From positions 171,982-235,981 of the forward strand of contig NZ_JAATVV010000009.1 of NCBI RefSeq assembly GCF_013184775.1: DNA of 64,000 bases. Reading direction: 5' to 3'. The notes under the pieces were generated by a model. It saw nothing but the letters and a program-made list of their open reading frames with translations. It did not search any database and was not told the origin of the DNA. This stretch comes from Martelella sp. HB161492. Its GTDB lineage: Bacteria > Pseudomonadota > Alphaproteobacteria > Rhizobiales > Rhizobiaceae. Each line of letters begins with the position of its first letter. Position 1 is the first letter of the stretch. Positions 55,811 to 63,919 of the stretch are shown piece after piece. A program made the translations under genes and the position numbers.

Positions 55811-56767
55811 ATGGAACAACGGTTTACGATCATGGTTTGCACGCGGCGCCGCCAGACGCAGCTTCAGGCCTGTCTTCGATCGCTTCTGCCGCAGCTGCAA
55901 GGCCCGGGCCACGCCGTGGTTGTGGTCGAGAACGACAGTGCGGAACATAGCCGTGGGGTTGTGGAGGAGCTGGAGAAGAGCTGGCCCGACGTGTCCTTCG
56001 TCTACGCGCTCGAGACGGAAATCGGTCTGACATCCGCCCGCAACCGGGTATTGTCCATTGCGCTGGAACAGGCGCCGGAATGGCTGGCTTTCATCGATGA
56101 TGACGAGACAGCGCGGCCGGACTGGCTTGAGGCCATGTTGCGCGGCATCGGGACCTTCGGCGCCGATGTTCTGACCGGGCCGGTTCATTACGTCTTGCCG
56201 GACGATCTGCCGCTCTTTTATCAGCCGCCGAAGCTTGCGCGTCACGCCTATGGCGATGTGATGGACAGTGCGGCGACCAACAACGCGGTGATGCGCAAAG
56301 CCTTTTTCCTCGAAGAGGGGCGGGATTTGCGCTTCGATCCGCAATACCGGTTCCTCGGTGGCGAGGATACCGAGTTTTTCCGCCGTGTCACATCGGCGGG
56401 AGGGCGGATCGTCTGGCTCGATGACGCCGTTGTCGAAGAGATTGTCGAGCCGTCCCGTGTCGGCCTTGCCTATAACCTAACGTCCTGGCAGCGCGTGACA
56501 TCGGCCGAAATGATCGATTTCATCCGCAAGCATGGCCGGCTAAAGGCCGCGAGCCGATTTCTGCCGCGCGCGCTCGAACGCGGTGTTTCGGCGCTTGTCA
56601 TGTTGATCCTCGGTGCGGTGACGATGCTGTTTTCACGCCGGAAAGGCGTTCAGACGATTTTGCGCGGACTCAAAAAGGCCATGGCCGTTTTCGGCTGGGG
56701 GCGTGGCTTTTTCGGCCTGTTGCCGCAGCCCTATCGCCAAAAGACAGTGCAGCATCCATCGCGGTAA
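55811..56767 (+). CDS. Glycosyltransferase family 2 protein
   Basis: 318 residues. The GT-A fold begins FTIMVCTRRRQTQLQACLRS; the donor-binding Asp cluster is WLAFIDDDETARPDWLEAM, and GGEDTEFFRRVTSAGGRIVW supplies the catalytic ED region. The C-terminus (about 260-285, LERGVSALVMLILGAVTMLF) has one membrane-associated helix. It likely extends a surface polysaccharide. Orientation is divergent from GT25 and convergent with the histidine kinase gene. Confidence 0.87.
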   Translation: MEQRFTIMVCTRRRQTQLQACLRSLLPQLQGPGHAVVVVENDSAEHSRGVVEELEKSWPDVSFVYALETEIGLTSARNRVLSIALEQAPEWLAFIDDDETARPDWLEAMLRGIGTFGADVLTGPVHYVLPDDLPLFYQPPKLARHAYGDVMDSAATNNAVMRKAFFLEEGRDLRFDPQYRFLGGEDTEFFRRVTSAGGRIVWLDDAVVEEIVEPSRVGLAYNLTSWQRVTSAEMIDFIRKHGRLKAASRFLPRALERGVSALVMLILGAVTMLFSRRKGVQTILRGLKKAMAVFGWGRGFFGLLPQPYRQKTVQHPSR

Positions 56768-56791
56768 TGCGATTGGCCGGCAGGTGAGGTG

Positions 56792-58657
56792 TCAGGGACG
56801 CAGCGTCGGCGGAAGATGCAGCGTCAGCCTGGCCACTTTGGCGCCGCGCTCGAAGCTGATCTCAGCGCCGAAACTGCGGGCCCGTTTTGTCATGTTGCTG
56901 AGGCCATAGCCGCCTGAAGGCGGCACGGCGCGGCGGATGTCGTTTTCAACGACAATAATGGCTGCTCCCTTGTCATCGGCTTGAGCCCGGATTGTGATGC
57001 GGGTTGCCGGTCCGTGCTTGACCGCATTGGTCACGGCTTCCTGGAGGATGCGCAGAATCGCAAGCGCACTGGAGGGGGTGATCCCGGTCACCGGCGGCAT
57101 GGCTTCGGTCGACCAGTCCAGCTGGACACCGATCCTTCGCAATTGCGGCCCGCAGCGTTCCTGAAAGCTTGCAAGTGCGACGCGCAGATCATCATCGCCG
57201 AGATCGAGGGACTGAACGACCAGTCGCAGATCATCCAGTGCCTCGCGCGCCGAGACCCCGATTGCACCGGGATCGGCATCGGATTTCTCGGATTGTGCGA
57301 TGATCGAGACCAGATGGCCGCTCAGGCCATCATGCAGATCGCTCATCAGCCGGGTGCGTTCCTGTTCGAGAATGGCCTGGGCGCTGCGTTCCCTGTCCTT
57401 TTCATGCAGCCGGCGCAGTTCGTTTTCCTGATCGGCCATCTGGCGCTGAAGGGACGCATTGGCGCCGTCCACCTGTTTCAGACTCAGCACAAGCCGTCCG
57501 GTCAGGATCGACATGATCGCCAGTGGCGCGACCGCCGGAATATAGGGGGAGAGCATGCGTGTGCCCTGACCGAGGCCGAACATCATGCTCATATCATTCA
57601 GACCGAACAGGATGCTGAGGCCAAAGGGAATGGCGATGATGCCCGAGATCCAGTCCCGTGTGCGGACATAATGCTCCAGAACAATGGTCGATGACAGCGC
57701 CATGATGCCTATGCTCATCAGCGCTGCGAGAAGGATCACCACGGGGATCGGCAGAAGTTTCTGGCTGCCCAGGATCAGGAGCAGGACGGGCAGGGCGATG
57801 ATTGCAATTGTCAGTTTGGCCGGGCGCGGGCGCTCGGCAAGTGCAAGCGCCAGGCCGATCGTCAGCAGGCTCACGGTCATCTGCGCCAGCCCCAGATAGA
57901 GCCGCATGGCCTCGGTCTCTCTGGCGGGCAGGAGATAACCTGCAACCGTTGACAGGAAGCTCACCAGCATCATCAGACTGAACCAGTAAAAGACTCTGTC
58001 ACGCGGGCGCAGCAGTGTCATGGCGATGACGCTGATCATGATCATGGCCTGCAGCGCCAGAGATGCGGCCCGCCATTGCTCGATGATGAAATCATAGAAT
58101 TTCTGGTAGGGCTGCAACGCGCCGGCGGTGGTCAGGTAAACGGGCGAGAGATAGGCGGAGATCCAGCCGTCAACACGTTTCTGGCTGATCTCAAGGCTGT
58201 TGCTGCCGGCATGCAGAAGCTGCTGGGGGATTGCCGCCAGATAGTAGCTGCCGTTGCGCTCGGTCGAGAAGAAGCTGCTGGCTTGCGGTTCAAGCAGAGT
58301 GCCGTTGAGCCGTGCATCGACCCCCTGGCGAAACGAGGGGATGAAGAGGACGGGGTCTCGTTCAGGCACGGCCGAGGCAGGAAATTCCAGATGGTAGGTG
58401 ACGGAGGCCTGTGGCGGCGTTCCGTATAATTGCCAGCTTCGCGGCAGGGATACGGCAATCGGCAGGGCACCGGCCTTTTCAATGGTCGCATGATCAAGGA
58501 CGGTTGCCCCGGGCGGCAGGGGCAGGGTGATGATATGGGGGAGCGCTGCGAGCAGCAGGGTCGTCAGAATGACGGGCAGGAGCGCGCAGAACACACTGCC
58601 GCGAAAGGCACTCCAGCTTTCCCGGATCGGCGTTGCGGCTGCATGTGTGATGGTCAC
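56792..58657 (-). CDS. Sensor histidine kinase with 7TM-type input (NarL-partner type)
   Basis: 621 residues from a GTG that overlaps the response-regulator stop by 4 bp. One N-terminal span (about 20-40) leads to a periplasmic beta-sandwich domain (about 45-195) with VSLPRSWQLYGTPPQASVTY and YLAAIPQQLLHAGSNSLEIS, resembling 7TMR-DISM input domains. About seven spans follow (195-385), then a coiled coil, a HisKA_3 box RLMSDLHDGLSGHLVSIIAQ with the phospho-accepting His, and an HATPase with ILQEAVTNAVKHGPATRITI and GGYGLSNMTKRARSFGAEIS. Carbohydrate-like ligands are a guess. Confidence 0.9.
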   Translation of the reverse strand: MTITHAAATPIRESWSAFRGSVFCALLPVILTTLLLAALPHIITLPLPPGATVLDHATIEKAGALPIAVSLPRSWQLYGTPPQASVTYHLEFPASAVPERDPVLFIPSFRQGVDARLNGTLLEPQASSFFSTERNGSYYLAAIPQQLLHAGSNSLEISQKRVDGWISAYLSPVYLTTAGALQPYQKFYDFIIEQWRAASLALQAMIMISVIAMTLLRPRDRVFYWFSLMMLVSFLSTVAGYLLPARETEAMRLYLGLAQMTVSLLTIGLALALAERPRPAKLTIAIIALPVLLLILGSQKLLPIPVVILLAALMSIGIMALSSTIVLEHYVRTRDWISGIIAIPFGLSILFGLNDMSMMFGLGQGTRMLSPYIPAVAPLAIMSILTGRLVLSLKQVDGANASLQRQMADQENELRRLHEKDRERSAQAILEQERTRLMSDLHDGLSGHLVSIIAQSEKSDADPGAIGVSAREALDDLRLVVQSLDLGDDDLRVALASFQERCGPQLRRIGVQLDWSTEAMPPVTGITPSSALAILRILQEAVTNAVKHGPATRITIRAQADDKGAAIIVVENDIRRAVPPSGGYGLSNMTKRARSFGAEISFERGAKVARLTLHLPPTLRP

Positions 58658-59370
58658 AGCTTGATCAGCCCCTGGCGCGCCGCTTCAAAGACCGCTTCGG
58701 ATCGATTGGAGACCTGCAGTTTGCGATAGATGTTGCGAATGTGAACCGGTACGGTCTGGCGCGATATCTCCAGCCGCTGGGCAAGTTCGGCATAGGTGAA
58801 CCCTTTGGAGATGCCCCAGAGAATGTCCATTTCCCGATCCGTCAGCTTCGGGCCGTTATCCGGCAGGCTGGTCTCCGGCGTGCCGGCGGAGAGGCGCTTT
58901 ACCAGTATGCGCGCGATGCGTGAGGAGATCGGCGAACGACCTGCCATCAGATCCGTGATCGCCTCGATGAGATCGGTGAAATCGGCATCTTTCAGCAGGT
59001 AGCCGGTCGCGCCGGCCTCAATGGAATTGAGAACGGTCCGGTCATCTGCAAGAACCGAGATCACCATGGCCTGCGCCTCGGGCCGCGCGATGCGCAGCGC
59101 TTCGATGGCCTCTATGCCATTGCCATCAGGAAGGTTGAGGTCGGTTATCAGCAGGTCGAAATCGTGGGTGCTGATCGCCTCGATCGTCTCGGCAAGCGTG
59201 CCGCAGGAGGCAAGTAGCAGGCCGTCCTGCCAGGCTGAAATCAGTTTAGACAGACGCTCCCTGATGATCGGATCGTCCTCGCTGAGAATGATCCTGCATA
59301 AGGCTGCGCCTCCGGCCTTCTGGGCCGGCGGCGAAAGGTCTGCATCACGCTCTTCTGGTTTGATGGTCAT
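58654..59370 (-). CDS. NarL/LuxR family response regulator
   Basis: 238 residues. The receiver domain has acidic SEDDPIIRERL and phospho-acceptor Asp77 in LLITDLNLPDGNGIEAIEAL, with Lys in GYLLKDADF. The C-terminal LuxR HTH reads LTDREMDILWGISKGFTYAE and ISRQTVPVHIRNIYRKLQVS. It precedes and is coupled to the histidine kinase gene. Targets are unknown; the small zinc-ribbon gene divergent from it, and possibly the porin beyond, are the nearest candidates. A short N-terminal extension (about 1-22) precedes the receiver. Confidence 0.92.
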   Translation of the reverse strand: MTIKPEERDADLSPPAQKAGGAALCRIILSEDDPIIRERLSKLISAWQDGLLLASCGTLAETIEAISTHDFDLLITDLNLPDGNGIEAIEALRIARPEAQAMVISVLADDRTVLNSIEAGATGYLLKDADFTDLIEAITDLMAGRSPISSRIARILVKRLSAGTPETSLPDNGPKLTDREMDILWGISKGFTYAELAQRLEISRQTVPVHIRNIYRKLQVSNRSEAVFEAARQGLIKL

Positions 59371-59480
59371 CCTGAAACACTCGGCGCGACATCGTGCGTG
59401 ACGGCCAGACGGGAAAGACGCGCCAGCACCGCTATGTCACGTTTCTACATCTGTTTCTGACACGCGGAAGGTTCGTCGCC

Positions 59481-59500
59481 AATACCATAAATATGGTATT
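59481..59500. promoter_or_regulatory. Perfect 8-bp-arm palindrome upstream of response regulator
   Basis: AATACCAT, AAAT spacer, ATGGTATT. It lies in the divergent region between the response regulator (start 59370) and the zinc-ribbon gene (59623). The symmetry and placement suggest an operator, possibly autoregulatory; it is not a match to a binding motif I know. Confidence 0.45.
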
Positions 59501-59622
59501 TTGTCAGTTCTGTGTTGGTCCTATCTCTTGCCCTGTCGCAGCCCTCAGAGGCGTCTTCGCAGATCGGTCTGCGCAATGAAGACGCTGTCATCAACCGGGC
59601 GATTCAACCGAGGAAAAAAGTC

Positions 59623-59835
59623 ATGACATCTGCTGTCAGGACCAGGCAGACCAGTTCTGGAGCGCCGAAGAAAACGCACAAGCGCCTGTTTGGCTGTACG
59701 TGCGGGCATAAGCTGCGCCTTGGCGCATCGCGCTGTGGTGCGTGTTATCGTCCAACCCCGATCTATAACCGGCGATGGTTCTATCTGCTTGCCGCCTTCG
59801 GTGCCGTGCTTGGCCTGTTGATCGTCAAGCTGTGA
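59623..59835 (+). CDS. Small zinc-ribbon membrane protein
   Basis: 70 residues from ATG 59623, chosen because GAGGAAAAAAG precedes it; a longer frame from 59512 lacks such a site. A basic N-terminus leads to a four-Cys zinc ribbon (LFGCTCGHKLRLGASRCGAC), then a single C-terminal membrane span (about 50-68, WFYLLAAFGAVLGLLIVKL). The tail anchor would place the ribbon in the cytoplasm. I do not recognise a named family. It is divergent from the two-component system. Confidence 0.65.
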   Translation: MTSAVRTRQTSSGAPKKTHKRLFGCTCGHKLRLGASRCGACYRPTPIYNRRWFYLLAAFGAVLGLLIVKL

Positions 59836-59957
59836 GCAATGCCGCTACTGAATACTAAAGCCATTTTCAAAAATCATATCTTACCTGAGACTTACTAAAA
59901 CGATCACCACTATCAAGATTAGCCCCTGAAAATCGGACTATTCATATTGCCGGGCAG

Positions 59958-60005
59958 CTCTGCCGGCTGGAAGCCTTTGTATCTTCCGGCCGGCAGAGTG
60001 TTTTG
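59958..60005 (+). terminator. Rho-independent terminator
   Basis: CTCTGCCGGC and GCCGGCAGAG with inner GGAAG/CTTCC form an approximately 15-bp stem around CCTTTGTAT, then TGTTTTG. It lies about 120 bp downstream of the zinc-ribbon stop and closes that transcript. Confidence 0.8.
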
Positions 60006-60544
60006 TCGTTCCGGCACCACGATCGCCCGAGCTGGCATCGGCAGGGCCAACCGAAACTGACGTTCAGTCCGCTGAACTTGCCAGAGCTCTCATGAACATC
60101 ACGCGCTTTCTTTGCCATGTCCGGTTTCCGCCGATGCAGGGACAGGCGCAGCGGCCATGGCCGCAGCTTCTGCGGCGGCCTTCAGGACGATCGCGCACCG
60201 GAGGGGCAGGGAGCAGCGATCACGAATCCTGCGTCGAAACGGGCCTATTTTCGTGTTTGCTAATAAAATTAATACTCGCAAAAATAGTGCGCAATCAATC
60301 AAAAGCTGTTTTTTGTTACAATAAATTACTGAAAAATAAGGGTTTTTGTGGTTTTACTGCAACATACACCTAATTTGTAACGCGTAAGCTTCTAAAAACA
60401 TGTCTTGCGGTTGCGAACATGAAATGTGTCCAGCAACATCACTTTCGAACGGGAGCAAAACTCCTGTTCCCTTCTGACACATGAGATGCTGAGGCCCCCC
60501 CCCTGGCGGGACACCCTCCTCGTTTATGGACTTTGGAGATCATT
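60006..60544. promoter_or_regulatory. Long leader and promoter region of the porin gene
   Basis: About 540 bp without a convincing gene. The first half is GC-rich and looks like decayed coding sequence; 60240-60420 is AT-rich (AATAAAATTAATACTCGCAA, GTTACAATAAATTACTG) and should carry the porin promoter. A CCCCCCCCC-containing segment at 60494-60504 precedes the start. TTTGGAGATC supplies a ribosome binding site. A long untranslated leader is common for abundant porins and may host sRNA control. Confidence 0.45.
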
Positions 60545-61594
60545 ATGAACGTAAAGAGCTTATTTCTGGGTTCTGCTGCCGCTATCGTGACAGCGTCCGG
60601 CGCTTACGCCGCGGATCCGGTTGTTGTCGTGGAACCCACGGCGACGAATAATGTTGAAGTATGTGATGCCTTCGGTAAGGGCTACTTCTACATTCCTGGC
60701 ACAGAAACTTGCCTGAATGTTGGCGGCTATGTTCGTTTTCAGGTCGATTTTGTGACGTCTCCGTCGGATTCTGCAAGTTGGGACGTCTTCACGAAGGCAC
60801 ACCTGGCTGTAAGCTCCAAGACGGACACCGAACTGGGTGTTCTGACCGGCGACATCGAGCTTAACACCTATGCCTATGGCGATGGTACGAGTTCAAAGGT
60901 TTCGCTTGACCAGACCTATCTGGCATTGGGCGGCTTCCAGGCTGGTTACTTTGCATCCTATTGGGATGAAGGTCTGCTCGGTGAAATCGATCACCTTTCC
61001 GGCAACACCTACTTCAACTCGATGCGTTATGTCTTCCTTGGTGACGGCTATGTCGCAGGCCTGTCGCTCGACGCTCTCGATCCCGATATGGTTGACTACA
61101 CCGGCAACAACGACATGGCCAAGCTCGGCGTTTCGGGTCGTGTCGGCTTCAGGGCTGGCGGCGTCGGCATGAAGTTGGACGGCGGCTATGATACCTACAA
61201 TGAGGATGGCTCGCTCCGTCTGATGAGCGAATTTGCGCTTGGACCGGGCAAGCTGAACCTTGGTGCTCAGTACAGCTCCGGCTACAACGCCTATGCCAAC
61301 TCGTTCAGCTGGTTCTCTTCGTCTGATCGTCCCGATGGTCTCTACAGCGAATGGGCCGTTGCTGCCGGTTACGCTCTTAACGCTACCGACAAGCTGAAGA
61401 TCACCCCGGCTGTTCAGTGGACCACGGCCAAGGCTGACACGATGGATGACAAGAGCTACTGGGAAGCCGGTGCCCTGTTTGACTACACCATCGTTGACGG
61501 TTTCCATGCGAAGCTCAACCTGCGCTATGCTGACCTGCCGAACCCCTATAACGACGCTTTCGGCGGCTGGTTCCGTCTGCAGCGCGACTTCTAA
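60545..61594 (+). CDS. Outer membrane porin (Omp2/RopA type)
   Basis: 349 residues from ATG 60545. The signal peptide is about 1-22 (MNVKSLFLGSAAAIVTASGA, ending YAADP). The mature start CDAFGKGYFYIPGTETCLNV is characteristic of Rhizobiales porins of Pfam porin_2, with two conserved Cys and the GGYVRFQVDF strand. Alternating strands continue to a terminal aromatic (GGWFRLQRDF), required for BAM assembly. It forms a general diffusion trimer. Codon choice is strongly biased, as for a highly expressed gene. Confidence 0.93.
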   Translation: MNVKSLFLGSAAAIVTASGAYAADPVVVVEPTATNNVEVCDAFGKGYFYIPGTETCLNVGGYVRFQVDFVTSPSDSASWDVFTKAHLAVSSKTDTELGVLTGDIELNTYAYGDGTSSKVSLDQTYLALGGFQAGYFASYWDEGLLGEIDHLSGNTYFNSMRYVFLGDGYVAGLSLDALDPDMVDYTGNNDMAKLGVSGRVGFRAGGVGMKLDGGYDTYNEDGSLRLMSEFALGPGKLNLGAQYSSGYNAYANSFSWFSSSDRPDGLYSEWAVAAGYALNATDKLKITPAVQWTTAKADTMDDKSYWEAGALFDYTIVDGFHAKLNLRYADLPNPYNDAFGGWFRLQRDF

Positions 61595-61615
61595 TCGGCT
61601 TTTGTCGATCAACGG

Positions 61616-61640
61616 AAAGGCCCGGCATTGCCGGGCCTTT
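61616..61640 (+). terminator. Rho-independent terminator after porin
   Basis: AAAGGCCCGGC, ATT loop, GCCGGGCCTTT, 22 bp past the porin stop. Strong GC stem with short T-tract. Confidence 0.88.
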
Positions 61641-61715
61641 CTGTCTGGGCCCTGGCCTTGCCGGCGGATATCTGATTGTCCGAAACCAGGCGAATACGGC
61701 TACAGTCGGGCAGCG

Positions 61716-62036
61716 TGTTGGTTTCCACGCAGAACTGAGCCGGTTAGGCGGATAATTTCCATTGAGAATTGAGCCATGTGAACCTTTCCCCAACGCCTTT
61801 AGCGACGGGGGCAACGGAGTGATCCACATGGGACTTCTAAACATCATCCGGCGGATGGCACTGCGCGAGAAGTTGTCGGTGCGCGAGATCAGCCGACGAA
61901 CCGGATTGTCACGCAACACGATCGCCAAGTATCTGAGCGCCGGCACCATCGAGCCGCCATTCACTGTGCCGGAACGGCCGAGCAAGCTTGATCCATATGC
62001 TGAGAAGCTGTCGGGTTGGCTGAAGAGCAAAGCCGA
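61716..62036 (+). mobile_element. IS21-family left-end fragment
   Basis: Starts TGTTGGTTTCCACGCAGAAC, an IS21-like terminus beginning TGT. Two subterminal repeats follow (CGCAGAACTGAGCC and TTGAGAATTGAGCC), the multiple-binding-site pattern of IS21 ends. It then enters the istA gene and breaks off at about 62036, where phage-like sequence begins. No istB or right end is present here, so it is a truncated, dead copy. Confidence 0.75.
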
Positions 62037-62040
62037 TGCG
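61828..62040 (+). pseudogene. istA: Truncated IS21-family transposase IstA (N-terminus)
   Basis: From ATG 61828 the protein starts MGLLNIIRRMALREKLSVRE and continues with the IstA helix-turn-helix EISRRTGLSRNTIAKYLSAG and PFTVPERPSKLDPYAEKLSG. Intact IstA runs to about 500 residues with a DDE core; here the match is lost after about 70 residues (SGWLKSKADA), and the open frame runs on into unrelated sequence to 62142. It cannot encode an active transposase. Confidence 0.8.
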
Positions 62041-62257
62041 CGGGATCCTGCGGCAAAAGATCGGCCGCGATCTCGGCGACGAATTTGGCCAGGATGTCGA
62101 GGGCATCACGCAAACGCTCAGCGTTCCGGCAACCGGCCTTGATGATCTCGAAAGCCAGCGTGACAGCGTTCAGATCAACGGCAAGACCTTCGAGATTGCC
62201 AACCAGGCCGATGATGGCCGGGCCATGAAGGTGCTGTTCCTGAAAGGCAATGTCTGA
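62036..62257 (+). CDS. Phage structural (head-tail) protein fragment
   Basis: 73 residues, or a fragment joined to the IS21 end. It has GRDLGDEFGQDVEGITQTLS and INGKTFEIANQADDGRAMKV and ends with a stop that overlaps the next ATG (TGATG at 62255-62259), so the two genes were translationally coupled. Size and position before a tail-terminator-like gene are what one expects of a phage head-tail joining protein; I cannot name a family. The original start may have been lost in the IS21 junction. Confidence 0.45.
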   Translation: MRGILRQKIGRDLGDEFGQDVEGITQTLSVPATGLDDLESQRDSVQINGKTFEIANQADDGRAMKVLFLKGNV

Positions 62258-62730
62258 TGGCGCATATGCGGACACAGATCTTTGACGCGCTTCTCGCCCG
62301 GCTTTCGGCGATCCCGGAATTCTCCGGCGCTGGAAAGGTCAAGCGCGCCCGCACCGAAGCAATCCGCGAGAGCCTTCTGCCGGCGCTGACCGCCACATGG
62401 TCGGAAAAGCAGGAAACGGCAACCATCCGCCCCTGTGCCGGGCCAAATGGTGAGGATGGTTACGACCGGCGCCTGCCGATCGATATCATCGTCCACTTCA
62501 AGGCCGAGGATCCCGATATCGAGTTTGACCGGCTGGCGGTTGAGATTGAGGCGGTGCTTGGCGCGGCGATCAAGCTCGACGGTCTGGTGATCGAAATGGT
62601 GCTGGACGAAAGCCGGCATTATGTCGACCGCGCGACTGGGATATCGCTCGGGATTGGCGCGCTGACTTATGTGGTGGATTACAAGACGTCGAACGGGGAT
62701 GCGGAGGCGGCCGGGGAAGAGGCTGGTTGA
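62257..62730 (+). CDS. Phage minor tail / tail-terminator-like protein
   Basis: 157 residues. It begins MAHMRTQIFDALLARLSAIP, and the middle has PIDIIVHFKAEDPDIEFDRL, ending in an acidic tail. Length, the RRLPIDI...E-E pattern and coupling to the preceding gene resemble minor tail proteins of siphophages that cap the tail tube. A damaged second copy lies at 63601. This copy looks intact, but no other phage genes remain around it. Confidence 0.6.
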   Translation: MAHMRTQIFDALLARLSAIPEFSGAGKVKRARTEAIRESLLPALTATWSEKQETATIRPCAGPNGEDGYDRRLPIDIIVHFKAEDPDIEFDRLAVEIEAVLGAAIKLDGLVIEMVLDESRHYVDRATGISLGIGALTYVVDYKTSNGDAEAAGEEAG

Positions 62731-63016
62731 AGTTGGAGAAGGACAATTATGTGCTGCCATTCCGGTGGCGTCAGGGAATTCAGAGCGATCGGTAAGGCTG
62801 CCTTTGGTTGTGTAATTTTGTAATATAAATGGATTATTCGTAAAATTGCATGGAATATTTCTTTCTGAAATCGTTTTTACAACGTTGATTAATCTGCGGT
62901 TTACTAATTATTTTTGCTTGAAATGTTCGGTCTTGCTAAATTTTAAAAATAAAACTTCAATTTAATATCCGATAATAACATAATGAATACATAAAAACAT
63001 CTATGGAGATTTCGGA
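62731..63016. promoter_or_regulatory. AT-rich intergenic region before the orphan gene
   Basis: 286 bp, strikingly AT-rich from about 62810 to 63000 (AAATTTTAAAAATAAAACTT, AATACATAAAAACATC) against a GC-rich chromosome. It ends in GGAG 8 bp before the ATG at 63017. This resembles xenogeneic promoter DNA carried with the orphan gene. Confidence 0.5.
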
Positions 63017-63433
63017 ATGCCGATCGAGAGAAATGCTGGTTCACAGCAACCACGAGCGCCGCAACCAATAGCGGGAAACCCAGCAGCGCAGCGACCGCGA
63101 GACCCGCAGCCAGTTGCGAAGATGAAAGGACCGCGGCGACCTCCAACTTGGAAGCCACAACACCCGAGAGCGCGCGCGAAGGAAGAAGCGGCAGACGCGG
63201 CTGCGCTAATGGTGGAGAGGGCGGCCGTAAGACTTCGGATGAACGAAAATATACACCGTGTCGTCAGGGAAAGAGCCAATAGTCTCATAACCTCAATAAG
63301 ACAACTACATGCGCAACAGCTGCAGATGCAGCAGCCCAGCGCTGGTGATCGAACTGGCCGGGATGACTCTCAGCAGCCCAGCACCAGCGGCATAGGCAGC
63401 GGAGAGTTCCGTCCGGAGCAGCCGCGAAGCTGA
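63017..63433 (+). CDS. Orphan Pro/Gln-rich protein in mobile DNA
   Basis: 138 residues with GGAG 8 bp upstream. Residues 1-55 are disordered and rich in Pro, Gln, Arg and Ala (NAGSQQPRAPQPIAGNPAAQ); about 58-105 can form one long basic helix (ALMVERAAVRLRMNENIHRV, then SLITSIRQLHAQQLQMQQ); the rest is Ser/Gly/Gln-rich. No signal peptide, span or known domain. It sits between the intact and broken copies of a phage gene. A secreted effector or a phage accessory protein are possible; neither is established. Confidence 0.5.
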   Translation: MPIERNAGSQQPRAPQPIAGNPAAQRPRDPQPVAKMKGPRRPPTWKPQHPRARAKEEAADAAALMVERAAVRLRMNENIHRVVRERANSLITSIRQLHAQQLQMQQPSAGDRTGRDDSQQPSTSGIGSGEFRPEQPRS

Positions 63434-63600
63434 CCTGCGCCTGGCACGTCCTTAATCGGATAGTAGAAAGGATTGAGCAGAGCGGCGGCGCGCCCGACTG
63501 GCGAAGGCGAACTTGAGGATCCTCCACAGAACGCGGATTTACGCGTGGTATCGCTTCGGCAGTCGCCGTGCCTTCCGGACGGATCCGTTCGCTGCGCTAG

Positions 63601-63890
63601 ATGGCGCATATGCGGACACAGATCTTTGACGCGCTTCTCGCCCGGCTTTCGGCCACATGGTCGGAAAAGCAGGAAACGTCAACCATTCGCCCCTGTGCCG
63701 GGCCGGATGGCGAGGATGGTTATGACCGGCGCCTGCCGATCGATATCATCGTCCACTTCAAGGCCGAAGATCCAGATATCGAGTTTGACCGGTTGGCGGT
63801 CGAGATTGAGGCGGCGCTTGGTGCAGCCACAAAGCTCGACGGTCTGGTGATCGAAATGCTGCTGGACGAAAGCCGGCATTACGTCGATCG
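63601..63890 (+). pseudogene. Second, damaged copy of the phage tail gene
   Basis: Nearly identical to 62257-62630, beginning exactly at the ATG, but with an 84-bp in-frame deletion (28 codons, IPEFSG to ALTA of the first copy) and a few substitutions. Similarity stops at about 63890, where a tandem TGAATAGCCCCG repeat and an IS3-family end begin. It has lost both an internal segment and its C-terminus, so it is inactive. The preceding 167 bp (63434-63600) are unrelated to the region before the first copy and hold no recognisable gene. Confidence 0.8.
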
Positions 63891-63895
63891 GTCAA

Positions 63896-63919
63896 TGAAT
63901 AGCCCCGTGAATAGCCCCG
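63896..63919. repeat. Tandem 12-bp repeat at IS end
   Basis: TGAATAGCCCCG twice in tandem (63896-63907, 63908-63919), followed by GGTTTTGTAGACACC. The second unit with the following bases looks like the terminal inverted repeat of an IS3-family element; the first unit may mark an adjoining IS end or a duplication. Confidence 0.6.

Noticed and set aside
62036..62730. Intact prophage
   Set aside because: Only two small structural genes remain, with no integrase, terminase, capsid or lysis gene within the window.
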